In this document: in pieces, positions 21,796 through 31,560 of the stretch | How positions within the stretch are numbered: the first letter of the stretch is position 1 | Layout: each line of letters begins with the position of its first letter | DNA from: Capitulum mitella | Taxonomy: Eukaryota; Arthropoda; Thecostraca; Pollicipedomorpha; Pollicipedidae | Length of the DNA stretch: 64,000 bases | Direction: 5' to 3' | Assembly (NCBI GenBank): GCA_030062745.1 | Contig: CP099843.1 | Coordinates: 23,490,122 to 23,554,121, forward strand | Position numbers and translations under genes: made by a program | Notes under the pieces: generated by a model | Databases searched by the model: none | What the model was told of the DNA's origin: nothing | The model's input: only the letters and a program-made list of their open reading frames with translations

Positions 21796-24700
21796 CTGTG
21801 GACAGCGGTGGACCTGTGGACCCGTGGAAGGCGTGCGCAGGGCTCAGACGTCAGCCGACCCGGCGGCCGGACCGAGACGGGCCAGTACAGCGAGACACTG
21901 CCCCTGCCCTCCACTGCCGGCAGACGGCCCCACCAGGCCCCCACTGACTCCGCTGCAGCCCGGGAACGGGGCGCGGACGAAACACGTAACACAGAGATCC
22001 GACTGATGGGGCCCATGAAGGGTCGATTCACCAACCTATAATTCGCCGTCCCTCGCGACAACCGGCGTGAGGTTGCGACGCGAAATGGCCCTGGTAGTCG
22101 AGGGCGTCGTTTAATAGCCCAATAGCCAACCAACCACCAACCTATAATGACAAGATTCACCAGCCCACAAGGAACATACGCAGAAGCCCACCAAAACCGT
22201 ATTTCGTAGCCCATAAAGGTCATATTCAATAGTCCATGGGGGAAAACAAGAAGTCCTCGACGACCTGCATCAGTAGCTCATGAAGACTCTATTCCCTCGC
22301 CCATGATGATCTGCCAAGGCACGGCACGATGACCTGTGCACAATCGCCTGACTCAGCAACCCACGGTAACTCGATTCTCTAGCCCGTGAGTCCCACGACC
22401 CAACACTCAGTACCCCACGAGGACCTGGCTCAGTAGCCCATGAAGAAGCCGTAGACGATGGCCAGGCCGGACAGCATGATCATCAGCACGCAGACGGCCA
22501 CGCCCATGCTGCGCATCTCGGCCTCCGGCAGGCCGCAGACCAGGCCACCGCCGCCGCCGCTCGGCCCGCTCGAGCTACAACTGGCCGCGGCGCGCGGCCG
22601 CGCCGGCGACGGCGAGCTCTCCAGGCTGCACGGCAGCGGCAGCGGCGCCGGCGGCGGCGGCTCCGGCGCCGCGTGCATGTAGAAGCAGGGCGTGGGTGCG
22701 GCGCGCGGCAGCGTGGCGCTCTGGCCGGGCCGGGCGGGCCGGCCGCCGGCCGCCGCCTCGCACAGCCGGTTGACGGAGGCGACGCGCGCGGCGCCGGCGG
22801 CGGGCGGCGCCGGCGGCTGATGCGCGCTGGGCGGCGTCTCCACGTGCACGACCACCTCCTCGACGGAGCGCGGCCGCTCGACGGGGCCGACCAGTCGGCG
22901 CAGCTTGGAGCGGATCACCACCTCGGAGCGGGTCAGGATCGTGGACGAGGACGACGCGCCGCTGGGCGGACGCAGCGGGTCTGTCAGAGGACCCAGGATC
23001 TATGGACGGCACGGGGTACATTTAAACTTCAGGTGAGGACTCAGGGTCTCTGGACCAGCATGGGATACAATTCTTCAACTGTGGTGATACAGTCACGAGG
23101 ACCCAGGGCCTACGGATAGGATGGGTATCATGCATTGCCTCCAGATGGCGTAACGAACGCTTTGTACGGTAATGATACCTGGTCTAGATTTTCAGCAATG
23201 AACTGCGTGCAGGCGTCCTCCAGTTTGGGCAGCTGGAACAATCGCGCCGTCTTCAGCACGGGCAGCACGTTCTCCCGGTCCAGTAGGTTCACCAAGAAGT
23301 TGCCGCAGAGCCGTTTCAGGCCCGGCAGCAGGCACATGTCGGCGGCGTACAGCACGTCCAGCACTGTCGAGTCGGTCAGCTGGTGGACCGAGACGCATTG
23401 GTGTCAGAGACTGGGACAACAAGGCCCTGAACAGCACGTCCAGCAATGTCGACCAGTCAGCTGGCGGACCGACACCCACGGTTGTCTGAGACCGGGACAA
23501 CATGAGACCAAGTACAGGCTACACTGTCGATCGTTTGTTGGCGCCCCAACAGGCCGGTTACATAACGCCTGAAAAAGCAATCCGAGAAACGGGTAATACC
23601 GCGTTGGACGAAACTTTTCGTAACCAAAGCTCAAACGTACGGTAACTAGCATCGTGCGCTGACAGCCAGCGCAAATCTCGCTGTAAAAATAAACTTCACC
23701 GCGGCCCAGTGCCAAGCCAACGAGCAGTGGCCGCATCGCGTGACCGCGACGCACCCCGGAGGTACCATGGCGCTTGTCCACCAGCACTGCTGGTTACACT
23801 GTATCGCCACGCACAATGATGACCGTCCGTCGACACAGACGTGCGGCGCTGACGGCGCGGGGGCCGTCGCGGCCGCGTCCCGGGGGCCGGGGCCGTACCG
23901 TGGCCGTGTTCTGGTAGACGTAGTGCACCATGCTGACGAACACGGGCGCCGTGACGCCGCGCAGCGTGATGACGGGCACGTCGCAGTCGCGGCCGCTCTC
24001 GGAGAAAGGATCCCGTAGCAGCGCGCGGAAGTACTCGCTCCGGCCGCAGAAGAACACCTGCCGGCCGGCGGCGTTCAGAGAACGCTTCGGAGGGAGTTCG
24101 CCGGTGCTGTTTAGACACTGCGCGTGCTGTTCAGTGGTGAATCAGGCCTAGATGTATGGGCAACGAGAACGTCCTCGGCAACGGCAAGCAGCCCACGCGG
24201 AACACGAGACATCGCCCCACAAGGCATACAATTATTACAAACGTAATACGCAACCTTTTCCATCTCCACGACAACGAACGACCGCAGCAGTGAACACAGC
24301 CCAGAACAAATCCGAGACCCTTTCGCTGCTCACACTGCAGCCTAACCTCGCGGACGGCAGCCGACGCCCCTGGCGACGACGGCGGCACCCACCTTGTGAG
24401 CCGGGAACCGATGTCCCTCGACCAGAAAGACGACGTCGGCGTAGCGCGGCGGCACCTTGGGCATGAGCGGCAGCTCGGTGCCGACCGCCCAGCTGCAGAG
24501 CGCCGGCGGGACGGCCTGCTCGGCCATGACGCCCAGGTCCTGCGCCAGCTCGGCCAGGCCCTGGTCCGGCTCCAGCACCAGCTGGGTGACGCGCGTGCCT
24601 GGTTTACCGCTCACTGCGCCGTGACCGCGGGGCAGTTAGCGGGCTGAGCGGCGGCTGCACGGCATTGGCTCGAAGACGGCTCAAGAGGTGCGGCAATGCT

Positions 24701-27700
24701 GCAGGGCGTATCTCGCGAGTCGCACGAAGCAGCTCCACGACAGTACAGTCCCAATCGGGTACAGCCCTGACCCTGCCTCCGTCCTCGCACGCCCAGTAGT
24801 TAGGCCCGTCATGTCCCCGCAGCGATCGGTGAACGAGGACCGTGCCCCCGTCCCGACAGCGACCAAAACGCGGACACCGCGCCCCGGATCGTCAGCGACC
24901 CAGGCATCGCGCGGACCCCGTCCCAGCACGGCCGCCGGGTCGGCGCGGCCGAGACCCCGTACCGAACTCGTCGACCCTGGCCAGGTGGAGCTGCAGCTCG
25001 TGGCGCAGCGTCGGCAGCCGGCACTGGGCGGCCAGCCGGAGGCAGTCGTCCACCTCCTCGACGGCCGTCTCCAGCCGGGCCGTGTACAGGAACTGCATCA
25101 GGCTGGCGAACGCCGCCGGCCGTACCTGCCGGGGGGCGGGCGTCAGCGAACGGAGCCGCAGCTCCGGCCACCGTGACGAGGGCCGGAGCTGCACTCACTG
25201 CACGGGAACAGAGACACCAGGACCCGCCTCTGCGGCTCGGCCGCACAACCGAAACTCGGCCGTGGCTGCACAGCTCAAGATGAGGCTGGCTGCACAGTGC
25301 GGGCACTGGGTTGCTTATGCTATAGAAACTGTCTGTCGTCTTACGACGGACAGTGAGTCATCGGGAACCGAGCTGTCCTCTTATGAAGGAAACTGGCCGT
25401 TATCTTCGAGGGGAACCGGCAGTCCTCTTACGACGGAAACTTTACTGTCCTCTTGTGACAGAAACAGAAGCAGAAACATGACTGCGGTGAAGCACACGGC
25501 ATCGCAGCAGACGCCCCCTCACCACGGCCGTTCCCTTCTCCCGAACACGCGGATACCGCGGCAGCCGACCCACCGGCCCTCATCGGCCGCGCTCAGCGGG
25601 CCCCGGCGGTACTCACCAGGTCGTTGTTGAGCGTGACCGTGCTGCGGTCCCTCCACTTGGTCTCCAGCATGTCGCAGAAGTACTCGGACCGCGCCGCCAG
25701 CACGCACCGGTGCATGTGGAACGCCTCGCCGTGGACCACGAACGTTATGTCGCTGAACTGGTGAGTTTCGAATATCCTGAGGTGCGCGCGGGTCAGTGAC
25801 AGTTACCGTGGAATTGCGTACAGGGTACCTAAGAACAAACGTGTGCGTTATGAGGTTTGCCAATGTAAAGAATGTTATCAAAGAGCCTACAGGTCTTAAA
25901 TGTGTCAAACGCATAAGATCAAACGCATATGATCCGTAATTTTGTAACGCTAGGAGGGCGTGGGTGGGGGCAGGGGAGGAGCTGATCAATGCATGACAAA
26001 GCGTCAAAATGGCGAAAGTAGTGGTTTGGCAGAACGTTATGCATGGCTGTCACATCAAAGAATAAAACAGGCTAATAACCTAGACTTAAGAGTCATGTCT
26101 AGGAAATTTTGTAAATTTAGTTTCTGTTTATCGACATCAGCACTCTAAAATCAGCGATGCGGGCGTGTTTGATGCGGGCGTGTTTCGTGAGCGTTCGAGG
26201 GGAAGGCCGTTAACAGGGCATTGCATAATTCTGATGCTGGGAGTCTGGCTGACTGTTGCAAAGTGTCACAAGGGAGGAATCAAAAAAAGTCAAATAAATT
26301 TACGGATGGTCCGATATGCAATCTGCCTATGCTCTTTGTCGGGAGAGTTGAAGGCGCCTATAATTCACTCAATCAAGTAGCAAGGTAAGCCTGACAAGTA
26401 CCCACATGATCGCAAAACACCGTACTAGGCTCAGCCCCAGCACCGGCACTGCCAAAGGCAACGGCGATCAGTAATGTCCCCACCTGCGCAGAAACTCCTG
26501 GTACATGTCGCGCCGGATGGTCTGCCGGGTGACGACCTGCCAGCGCAGTAGCAGCCGTCGGATATCGTCGGTCAGTGCGCCATACAGGCACCGCTCGCCG
26601 TCGAACGTGTTAGCCTCGCAGCGTGCCCCGACCTCCAGCAGATACTCCACCAGCTCGGTGTGGCCGCACAGGCAGGCATAGTACCTGGGCAATACACACC
26701 ATTACACTGGCCCTAACCACGAGCCACTTTATAATTTACTCCCTTATAATACCGAACACCCTACTCTAATAACACCCAATTCACAGGAGGAATCATGAAA
26801 CTGTAAGGCTTGAAGGAGCTGCCTACCAATAAAGGCTAACCCTTGCCTGTGTGGGAAAGATGGCTACTTAAGCATGAACAGAACCTCCTGTTTTCTGCCC
26901 TCCAAAGGTGCAAACCCATTGTGGCACACTCATCAGGCCAACCTACAAGATTTTGTATAACATGAAAAACAACATATGCAACTATAAGCAGAAATGAAGA
27001 ATGACAAAGCAAATGAATTCGTAGAGCATACATTGTATTGCATCTAAGGCCAGGCTGCCATCAGCAGAATAGCTATCTAAGTTATTTTCAATTCTGAGAG
27101 GTGCAAACCATACCATAGGTTTGTATTTCAAAATGCATAGGAATACTCTGCCCTGTTTAGTGGTATTTATCTACCATCAGTTTCCAAATGAGATCAGAAA
27201 TGAAAATGCCATGAACTTTATTTACATTAAAGCCAAAGTGCTCAGATAGTATGGCAAACCATACAAAAATGCTGCAATATCTCCCTGTACAAAACTGCTT
27301 AATGAACTTACAAGGGTGTGCTGTCCCATGTGTCTCTTGTATTTACATCCACTTCTTTGATATCAACAAGATACCTGCAAATCAGACAGTAACCAGTCCA
27401 ATGCAGTGTTAAAAACACAAGCCATGTCTCATGAACATCGCAAAACCATAACAGCACTGACTATGCTTCAATATCTTCATTATTATATTCACTCATTCTC
27501 AAAAAGATGCATTAGGACTGCATGGCAATAATGCATACCACTTTATTTCTGGTAAAACCTGATTTCTTTTTATCACAACTGAAACACCATGCATGGGAAA
27601 TTCAACATTTATGAGTAAAGACAAAAATTAGAATGAGGATTTCAAGAACTTACTTGACTTTAGACAGGTCACCAGTTCTGCATCCCAAGAATAAGTCATT

Positions 27701-27709
27701 TGTGTCCAT
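21589..27709 (-). CDS. ABTB1: ABTB1 (BPOZ), ankyrin repeat and double BTB/POZ protein, complete, 9 exons
   Basis: Known family role: a cytoplasmic ankyrin/BTB protein (BPOZ) reported as a growth-suppressive effector downstream of PTEN; it binds eEF1A and works in ubiquitin-dependent turnover, probably as a CUL3 adaptor. Seen here: exons 27654-27709, 27312-27374, 26484-26684, 25617-25776, 24963-25125, 24393-24598, 23899-24057, 23179-23379 and 21589-21795 join with matching phases into 471 codons plus TGA, close to the human protein (478). Ankyrin segment about residues 20-75 (YYACLCGHTELVEYLLEVGA), first BTB about 117-190 (MHRCVLAARSEYFCDMLETK), second BTB about 265-360 (FFCGRSEYFRALL, AADMCLLPGLKRLCG), C-terminal helical segment 404-471 (LTDSIGVVDDVRYHV). 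The similarity to vertebrate ABTB1 is continuous; no domain is missing. Exons 1-2 lie in CpG-poor DNA and exons 3-9 in CpG-rich DNA. Confidence 0.97.
22005..22450. repeat. Degenerate ~30-bp minisatellite in ABTB1 intron 8
   Basis: Many diverged units with the core TAGCCCATGAAG (for example near 22010, 22200, 22275, 22300 and 22434). The unit at 22431-22450 coincides with the last codons and the stop of the tail-anchored exon at 22430-22980, read in reverse. Confidence 0.7.
22430..22980 (-). CDS. Terminal exon for a proline-rich, tail-anchored protein (partial gene or ABTB1 isoform)
   Basis: The acceptor CCTCTGACAG is followed by 182 open codons and TGA at 22430-22432. The product starts with a Ser-rich patch (LRPPSGASSSSTILTRSEVV) and a basic stretch (IRSKLRRLVGPVERPRS). 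A long Pro/Ala/Ser/Gly low-complexity part follows, and then one hydrophobic segment (SMGVAVCVLMIMLSGLAIVY) ending GFFMGY at the stop: a typical tail anchor. It lies on the ABTB1 strand inside ABTB1 intron 8. The acceptor is phase 1; the only ABTB1 donor that fits is exon 5, which would give an ankyrin-BTB protein with a membrane tail. It may equally be the last exon of an unrelated overlapping gene. The family is not recognised. Confidence 0.6.
22985..23125. repeat. ~55-60-bp triplicate next to a splice acceptor
   Basis: Three diverged units containing AGGACCCAGGGTCTATGGAC-like text (near 22988, 23036 and 23098) followed by GGGATACA-type text. The first unit abuts the acceptor of the tail-anchored exon. 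Confidence 0.7.
23179..23379 (-). CDS. ABTB1: ABTB1 exon 8
   Basis: 67 codons, phase 0 at both ends. The acceptor GTCCACCAG/CTGACC is chosen because LTDSTVLDVLYAADM then matches the family spacing exactly. Encodes CLLPGLKRLCGNFLVNLLDR and KTARLFQLPKLEDACTQFIA. Its acceptor region is tandemly duplicated upstream (see the 82-bp duplication). Confidence 0.95.
23349..23510. repeat. 82-bp tandem duplication of the ABTB1 exon 8 acceptor
   Basis: The text ACAGCACGTCCAGCA at 23349 recurs at 23431. The duplicate contains the CAG acceptor and the first ~34 nt of exon 8 but has lost one nucleotide, so its use would shift the frame. Confidence 0.85.
23899..24057 (-). CDS. ABTB1: ABTB1 exon 7 (second BTB core)
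   Basis: 53 codons between CCGGCCGGCAG and ACG/GTACGG, phase 0 at both ends. Encodes VFFCGRSEYFRALLRDPFSE, VPVITLRGVTAPVFVSMVHY and VYQNTAT. Confidence 0.95.
24393..24598 (-). CDS. ABTB1: ABTB1 exon 6 (linker and start of second BTB)
   Basis: Acceptor GTAAACCAG/GC, completing a Gly codon. Encodes TRVTQLVLEPDQGLAELAQD, ALCSWAVGTELPLMPKVPPR and the BTB start YADVVFLVEGHRFPAHK; donor AAG/GTGGGT, phase 0. Confidence 0.94.
24963..25125 (-). CDS. ABTB1: ABTB1 exon 5 (first BTB, C-terminal half)
   Basis: The acceptor CCCCCCGGCAG precedes GTACGGCCG, phase 0. Encodes PAAFASLMQFLYTARLETAV, EEVDDCLRLAAQCRLPTLRH and LARVDEF; the donor TTCG/GTACGG is phase 1. It is the only internal ABTB1 exon with a phase-1 donor. 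Confidence 0.95.
25325..25475. repeat. ~30-bp minisatellite in ABTB1 intron 4
   Basis: Four to five units of CTGTCCTCTTACGACGGAAA type between exons 5 and 4. Confidence 0.8.
25617..25776 (-). CDS. ABTB1: ABTB1 exon 4 (first BTB, N-terminal half)
   Basis: The acceptor CGCACCTCAG/GATATTC is chosen because it keeps the 13-residue spacing of FLxRxxExxxxSD found in the family; an inner AG at 25763-25764 would break the phase. Encodes FSDITFVVHGEAFHMHRCVL and AARSEYFCDMLETKWRDRST; donor CTG/GTGAGT, phase 0. Confidence 0.95.
26484..26684 (-). CDS. ABTB1: ABTB1 exon 3 (ankyrin repeat)
   Basis: Acceptor ATTGCCCAG/G and donor CGCAG/GTGGGG, phase 2 in and out. Encodes YYACLCGHTELVEYLLEVGA, RCEANTFDGERCLYGALTDD and the basic linker to MYQEFLR. 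Confidence 0.97.
27312..27374 (-). CDS. ABTB1: ABTB1 exon 2
   Basis: 63 nt between ATTTGCAG/G and CTT/GTAAGT, phase 2 in and out. Encodes YLVDIKEVDVNTRDTWDSTP, the start of the ankyrin segment. Confidence 0.95.
27654..27709 (-). CDS. ABTB1: ABTB1 exon 1 (coding part)
   Basis: ATG at 27707-27709. Encodes MDTNDLFLGCRTGDLSKV and ends in AA/GTAAGT, phase 2. It aligns with the conserved MDTSDLF-like N-terminus of the family, which fixes the start codon. Confidence 0.95.
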
Positions 27710-28096
27710 TCTTGAGTTTGGCTGCAAGTGGGCTGCGATGAGACAATGAAATCACAGCAACAGATAGTTTAATTTTATTCCCTTGTTGAAGTTATCTAAG
27801 ATAACTTTAAGTTAAGTTATCCCCTGTACAGTTTCGCCTTATCCCCCGAGACATTCAGGGACACTCCATAGATACAAAACAGGCCTCAAAGAGGTCTGTG
27901 AATGGCACCACACTAATGCTTACGGGAAAAAACACCTCGCATGTCTTACACAGGAAGTGTGCACCGTCCTCGCCGTGCCCTATTCCGTTTAAAATGTTCA
28001 TGGAATGACAGACGTAATGTGCAACACAGAAAGTAAACACATCGAAACTGGTAGCTATCACGGTCGCTGCTTCCATATCCATGAGCACAAAATCCT
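27710..28096 (-). promoter_or_regulatory. ABTB1 5' flank / promoter region
   Basis: Immediately upstream of the ABTB1 start codon. CpG frequency recovers from about 27845 leftwards in transcription direction, as expected at an unmethylated start region. No TATA box or initiator is convincing, so the exact start site is not called. Confidence 0.4.
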
Positions 28097-28485
28097 TTAA
28101 AAATAAAAAAGGCGTCTGAAAGCTGTGGGTTTCACCAAGGGTCGAACCTTGCGTTTGTCATAATGGGGAGGGGGACGTTGAGCAGAGGGTACGTTGAGCG
28201 TTGTGCTGGAGGTTGGGCAGAGATTCGTTTGCACATGTAGACGCGCTGGTCGCGCCGTATGGCGGAGCGTACCGAACGGTTCAGCGCCCGGTATTCCTCG
28301 AACCCGTGACCCAAGGCGCTCATCACACGGCGGCGACGGGCCATAAGCTCTCTGATGGATGACAACGCATGAGGCGCGGAAAGATTTCGGATTTTGATGA
28401 GGCGGAGAGGCGCGTGCCGATTCAGTGTAGGCTGTAATAAATGACAGAAATACTCCCAATGGTCCGAAACAGATGACAAAAACAC
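28097..28485 (-). mobile_element. LINE (non-LTR retrotransposon) fragment, endonuclease-RT linker region
   Basis: About 117 residues including LNRHAPLRLIKIRN, IRELMARRRRVM, YRALNRSVRSAIRRDQRVY. This is the characteristic DRHAPLR...IRELM..RR...YRALRN.V...I segment between endonuclease and reverse transcriptase of CR1/Jockey-type elements. It is 5'- and 3'-truncated. It sits just upstream of ABTB1. Confidence 0.8.
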
Positions 28486-28793
28486 TATTCTCTAGTCAAT
28501 GTTCGACAGGCCATTGTGGAAAGGATGCCAGGTAACATTTTTAAACTGTCGCTACTGGGTTGTGAAGGGTTTAAACCGCGGCTTAGAAGCATACATAATA
28601 TTACAAGGACAACTCTGCGGCGGCAACAGCGGCAGAAAGTGACTTCAGAGCACAGCATTGGGCATCGAGATTGGACAGCCATGACCCCGAGTAGCCAACC
28701 GGTCACAAATGTAGGAGAGTCAATGATCTGATGATTGGAGACCCACCGCAATGACCCGACTACTAGCTCTATAAACGCATCAGCTGTTACGGC
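28486..28793. other. No feature recognised
   Basis: Short spacer between the LINE fragment and the hAT unit. A small minus frame here is not recognised; it may be more of the decayed LINE. Confidence 0.4.
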
Positions 28794-29025
28794 ACTGTAT
28801 GTAGGGATGCACCGGATCGGGATTTTTGTGATCCGGCTGGATACCGGATATGCCGGATCGGGGTGCCGGATATCCGGCCGGATATCCGGCCGGATACCGG
28901 ATATTACGTTTACATGTTTTTATTTACTATTTCTATTGAAATAATGAAATCGAGAAGGCTGAATAGAAAAGAAAAATATGAGAAACTGAAAAAATTAGTA
29001 AAAAATGCCCACAGCTTGTAAGTCG

Positions 29026-30168
29026 ATATCTTCAAGGCCAAATGAGGTGGAAAAGGTCAACTTTGGACACTTTATCGGTCTGTACAGGCCATTCCGTACA
29101 ACTTTTCGAACGAAACGGGTCGTTTGTTGGGCCGTTAAAACGTGGAATACGATAACTTTCAGTCATTTGGCGTCTTGACTGGGGATTTTGGGTCAAGGTT
29201 ATGTCAGGTCAATGAACCGTGACGTCATTTTTTCATCTTTTACACATCAGATTTTGAGCAACACGGGACAGTTTGAGAGTAAATGAGGGCGCGACATGTA
29301 TCTTTTGGCGTATTTCCAGTAAAGGTAGCTAACATTGGTACATCTAGTCATTTCCAGCGTTTATATTTCTGTAGGTATGTATAGCTATGTATGTATATAC
29401 ATGTCAGTATCAATATGCCAAACGTGTTTAGAAGGGTCTTTGAATGCGTATTTCACACAAATCGATGGATTGCAAAACAAATCTGGACCAGGTCACAAAA
29501 ACCTGCCCTTGACCTTTGATGCCTTTGACCTGAAATGACTCTGTCATATATATAAGCGTCTGCATGTGCGCACACGTGTCCTCATTAGGGTCTTTGAATG
29601 CATATTTCATACAAATCGACATGTCGCAGAACAAATCTGAGCAAGGTTACAAGATATTTGACCTTGGTCTTTAACGACCTTGACCTTCACTGACCTTGGA
29701 ATATGTAAGCGTATCAGTGTGCGCACACGTGTTTTTATTAGGGCCTTCGAATGCATATTTCATACAAACTGACATGTTGCAAAGGAAATCTGGATCAGGT
29801 CACAAACCTTGACCTTTGATGCCCTTAGCCCTTATTGACCCTGGCTGTGGCCTTGGTACGTCCATCACTTATGCCCGAATGACATCGCCTGACTGTGTTC
29901 AAACAGCAGTCTTAAGAAGAACGCCAGTTCTTTCACAAAGTTCCCATTTGTCAGCGGCAACTATCGTTTTCGTGATGTTTGTCTGACTTCAAATGCTTGA
30001 AACTTGAAAATTTTCGGCTGATTTCCAATTTTTCTACGCCATTCGACGAGTTATTCAATTGTCATGAATGTCACAAAGTAACAGCAACCACCTCAGATGC
30101 GTTCTCGAGATATTAAAGAAGAGCAGGTGGGCTGCACAAAAAGATCCCCATTCCAGTGCGCGTGTTAA
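29026..30168. repeat. Dispersed repeat R1, copy 2, inside the hAT unit
   Basis: Collinear with 4878-6021, same orientation and almost the same length. Its three internal 153-154-bp units start near 29439, 29593 and 29746. Confidence 0.85.
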
Positions 30169-30229
30169 AACACAGCTGTAGCTGATTCGAACGGTAAAAA
30201 CAACGGGTGTCATAACGCGTTCCGGCTGG

Positions 30230-30931
30230 AAAGTTTAATCTCCAGAACGTACGTGACAAGAAAATATTGCTGGCAAACAAGGTTCGGTACCGAAAGAGCA
30301 AGAGGTCACCCCAGGTCACCCAAAAACAAGAGGTCGCCCAAATGACCCGCATCCGGAAACTGTCCCGCGGATCACATGAAATCGGAAAGAACGGGGCATT
30401 GCCATGGACGACGAAAGCTACTTCACCTACCACGAGAGGCATATGTCAGTAAACCTTGGGTACTCTGTTGGTGCACGTCCAGCAGAAGTGCAGCAGAAGT
30501 ACAACTGAGGCCAGAGAGCAAGTTTCCCCGCTATCTTTTCGTGTCGCCCGCCATCTCTCTCAGGGGTGTGACAAAGCCGGCTATCATGCCGGGTATGTTG
30601 ATGGTAACGTGTACCGTGAGAAGTGCGTAGGAGATGTGCTCATCCCATATTTGGATGAGGGCTGTTTCGAGAGGGACATGTTGATCTGGCCAGACTTGGC
30701 CAGCGCTCATTATGCGAAGAAAACGCTCAAGTTGTTGCAAGAGGCCAGAGTGCCGTATGTAGTGCGTAACAGCAGTCCCCCTGTGTGCACCAGATGTGTC
30801 CTACTGAGGACATCTGGGGCATCATTAAGCAGAGGATGTATCAGGGAGACTGGTGCGTAACATCCAAAGTCGCCCTAAAGCGCTGGATGAGCCAGGTGAT
30901 CGCTGCTCTGGACCTAGAGATACCGCGTTAA
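30230..30931 (+). pseudogene. Decayed Tc1/mariner-superfamily transposase
   Basis: Three parts of a DDE transposase core remain in order. The first Asp region is AMDDESYFTYH (30401-30436). The second Asp region is LIWPDLASAHYAKKTLKLLQ (about 30681-30740). The third acidic region is PTEDIWGIIKQRMYQGDW (about 30800-30853), then a helical tail ending at a stop at 30929-30931. They lie in different frames, so at least two frameshifts and a stop break the gene. The N-terminal DNA-binding part is missing or unrecognisable. Confidence 0.85.
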
Positions 30932-31560
30932 ATGCTGGTGCACGTACCCAGGCGCGTGCGTGTTGCCGACAGATGAGAGGTGATGGAGATGATCCATTAA
31001 GCAAAAACTGACCGCAGCAGTTATGACTACATTTCTGCAAAGTTTAATGTTCATACAGTAATAAATGTGCTTACGGTATGACTTTAAATACTGTCTCATT
31101 TTCCAGTGCTCACAATTTATATTTTTCCTTAATACATTTGTGTCAGAATTTGAGAAAGACAAGAAATATTTCGAAAAAAGGAAGATAATAAATCATAAGA
31201 TGAGCTACTGACCGCATGCTGGCTATTGTTTCACAGTTTTGAACTTGAGTCCCGTTCTTGCAAAGATATGTCCGAACCCTCCCGGACCAACACAGAAAAG
31301 AATTGGTCCCAAGGTCTCCAGACCGACTTGGAACTGCCAGTTACATCGACAATCTAACACAACAAGCCACGCTTCCCCTGAAACGGTTTTGGACGCAGAC
31401 ATTAGAGCACCGTCTTGATTGTACACTGGGAGGTTAAATATCCGGCAGTGTCCGGCCGGATCACAAAAATATCCGGCCGGATACCGGATACCGGATAATC
31501 TCTAATATCCGGCCGGATATCCGGCCGGACCGGATATCCGGTGCATCCTCTAACTGTATG

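Larger units (their letters stand above)
26690..27845. other. CpG-depleted domain over ABTB1 introns 1-2
   Basis: Holds ABTB1 exons 1 and 2 and almost no CG dinucleotides, while exon 3 and everything downstream is CpG-rich. It matches the composition of 17030-19330. Consistent with 5'-biased gene-body methylation. Confidence 0.75.
28802..31552. mobile_element. hAT-type transposon unit, 2,751 bp, composite
   Basis: The left end TAGGGATGCACCGGAT and the right end ATCCGGTGCATCCTCTA are inverted repeats. A perfect 8-bp duplication ACTGTATG flanks them (28794-28801 and 31553-31560). Both subterminal regions are packed with CCGGATATCCGG palindromes (28810-28905 and 31435-31545). No hAT transposase is visible. 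The interior carries the R1 repeat (29026-30168) and a broken Tc1/mariner transposase. YAGGGATGCACCG termini with 8-bp duplications are typical of hAT elements. Confidence 0.92.

Noticed and set aside
23179-23363. Alternative acceptor at 23364 for ABTB1 exon 8
   Set aside because: It needs phase 1, whereas the exon 7 donor is phase 0. The acceptor at 23380 fits the phase and the family spacing.
25617-25764. Alternative acceptor CACCAG before TTCAGC for ABTB1 exon 4
   Set aside because: Joining it to the phase-2 donor of exon 3 gives an immediate stop. The acceptor after 25776 restores phase and family spacing.
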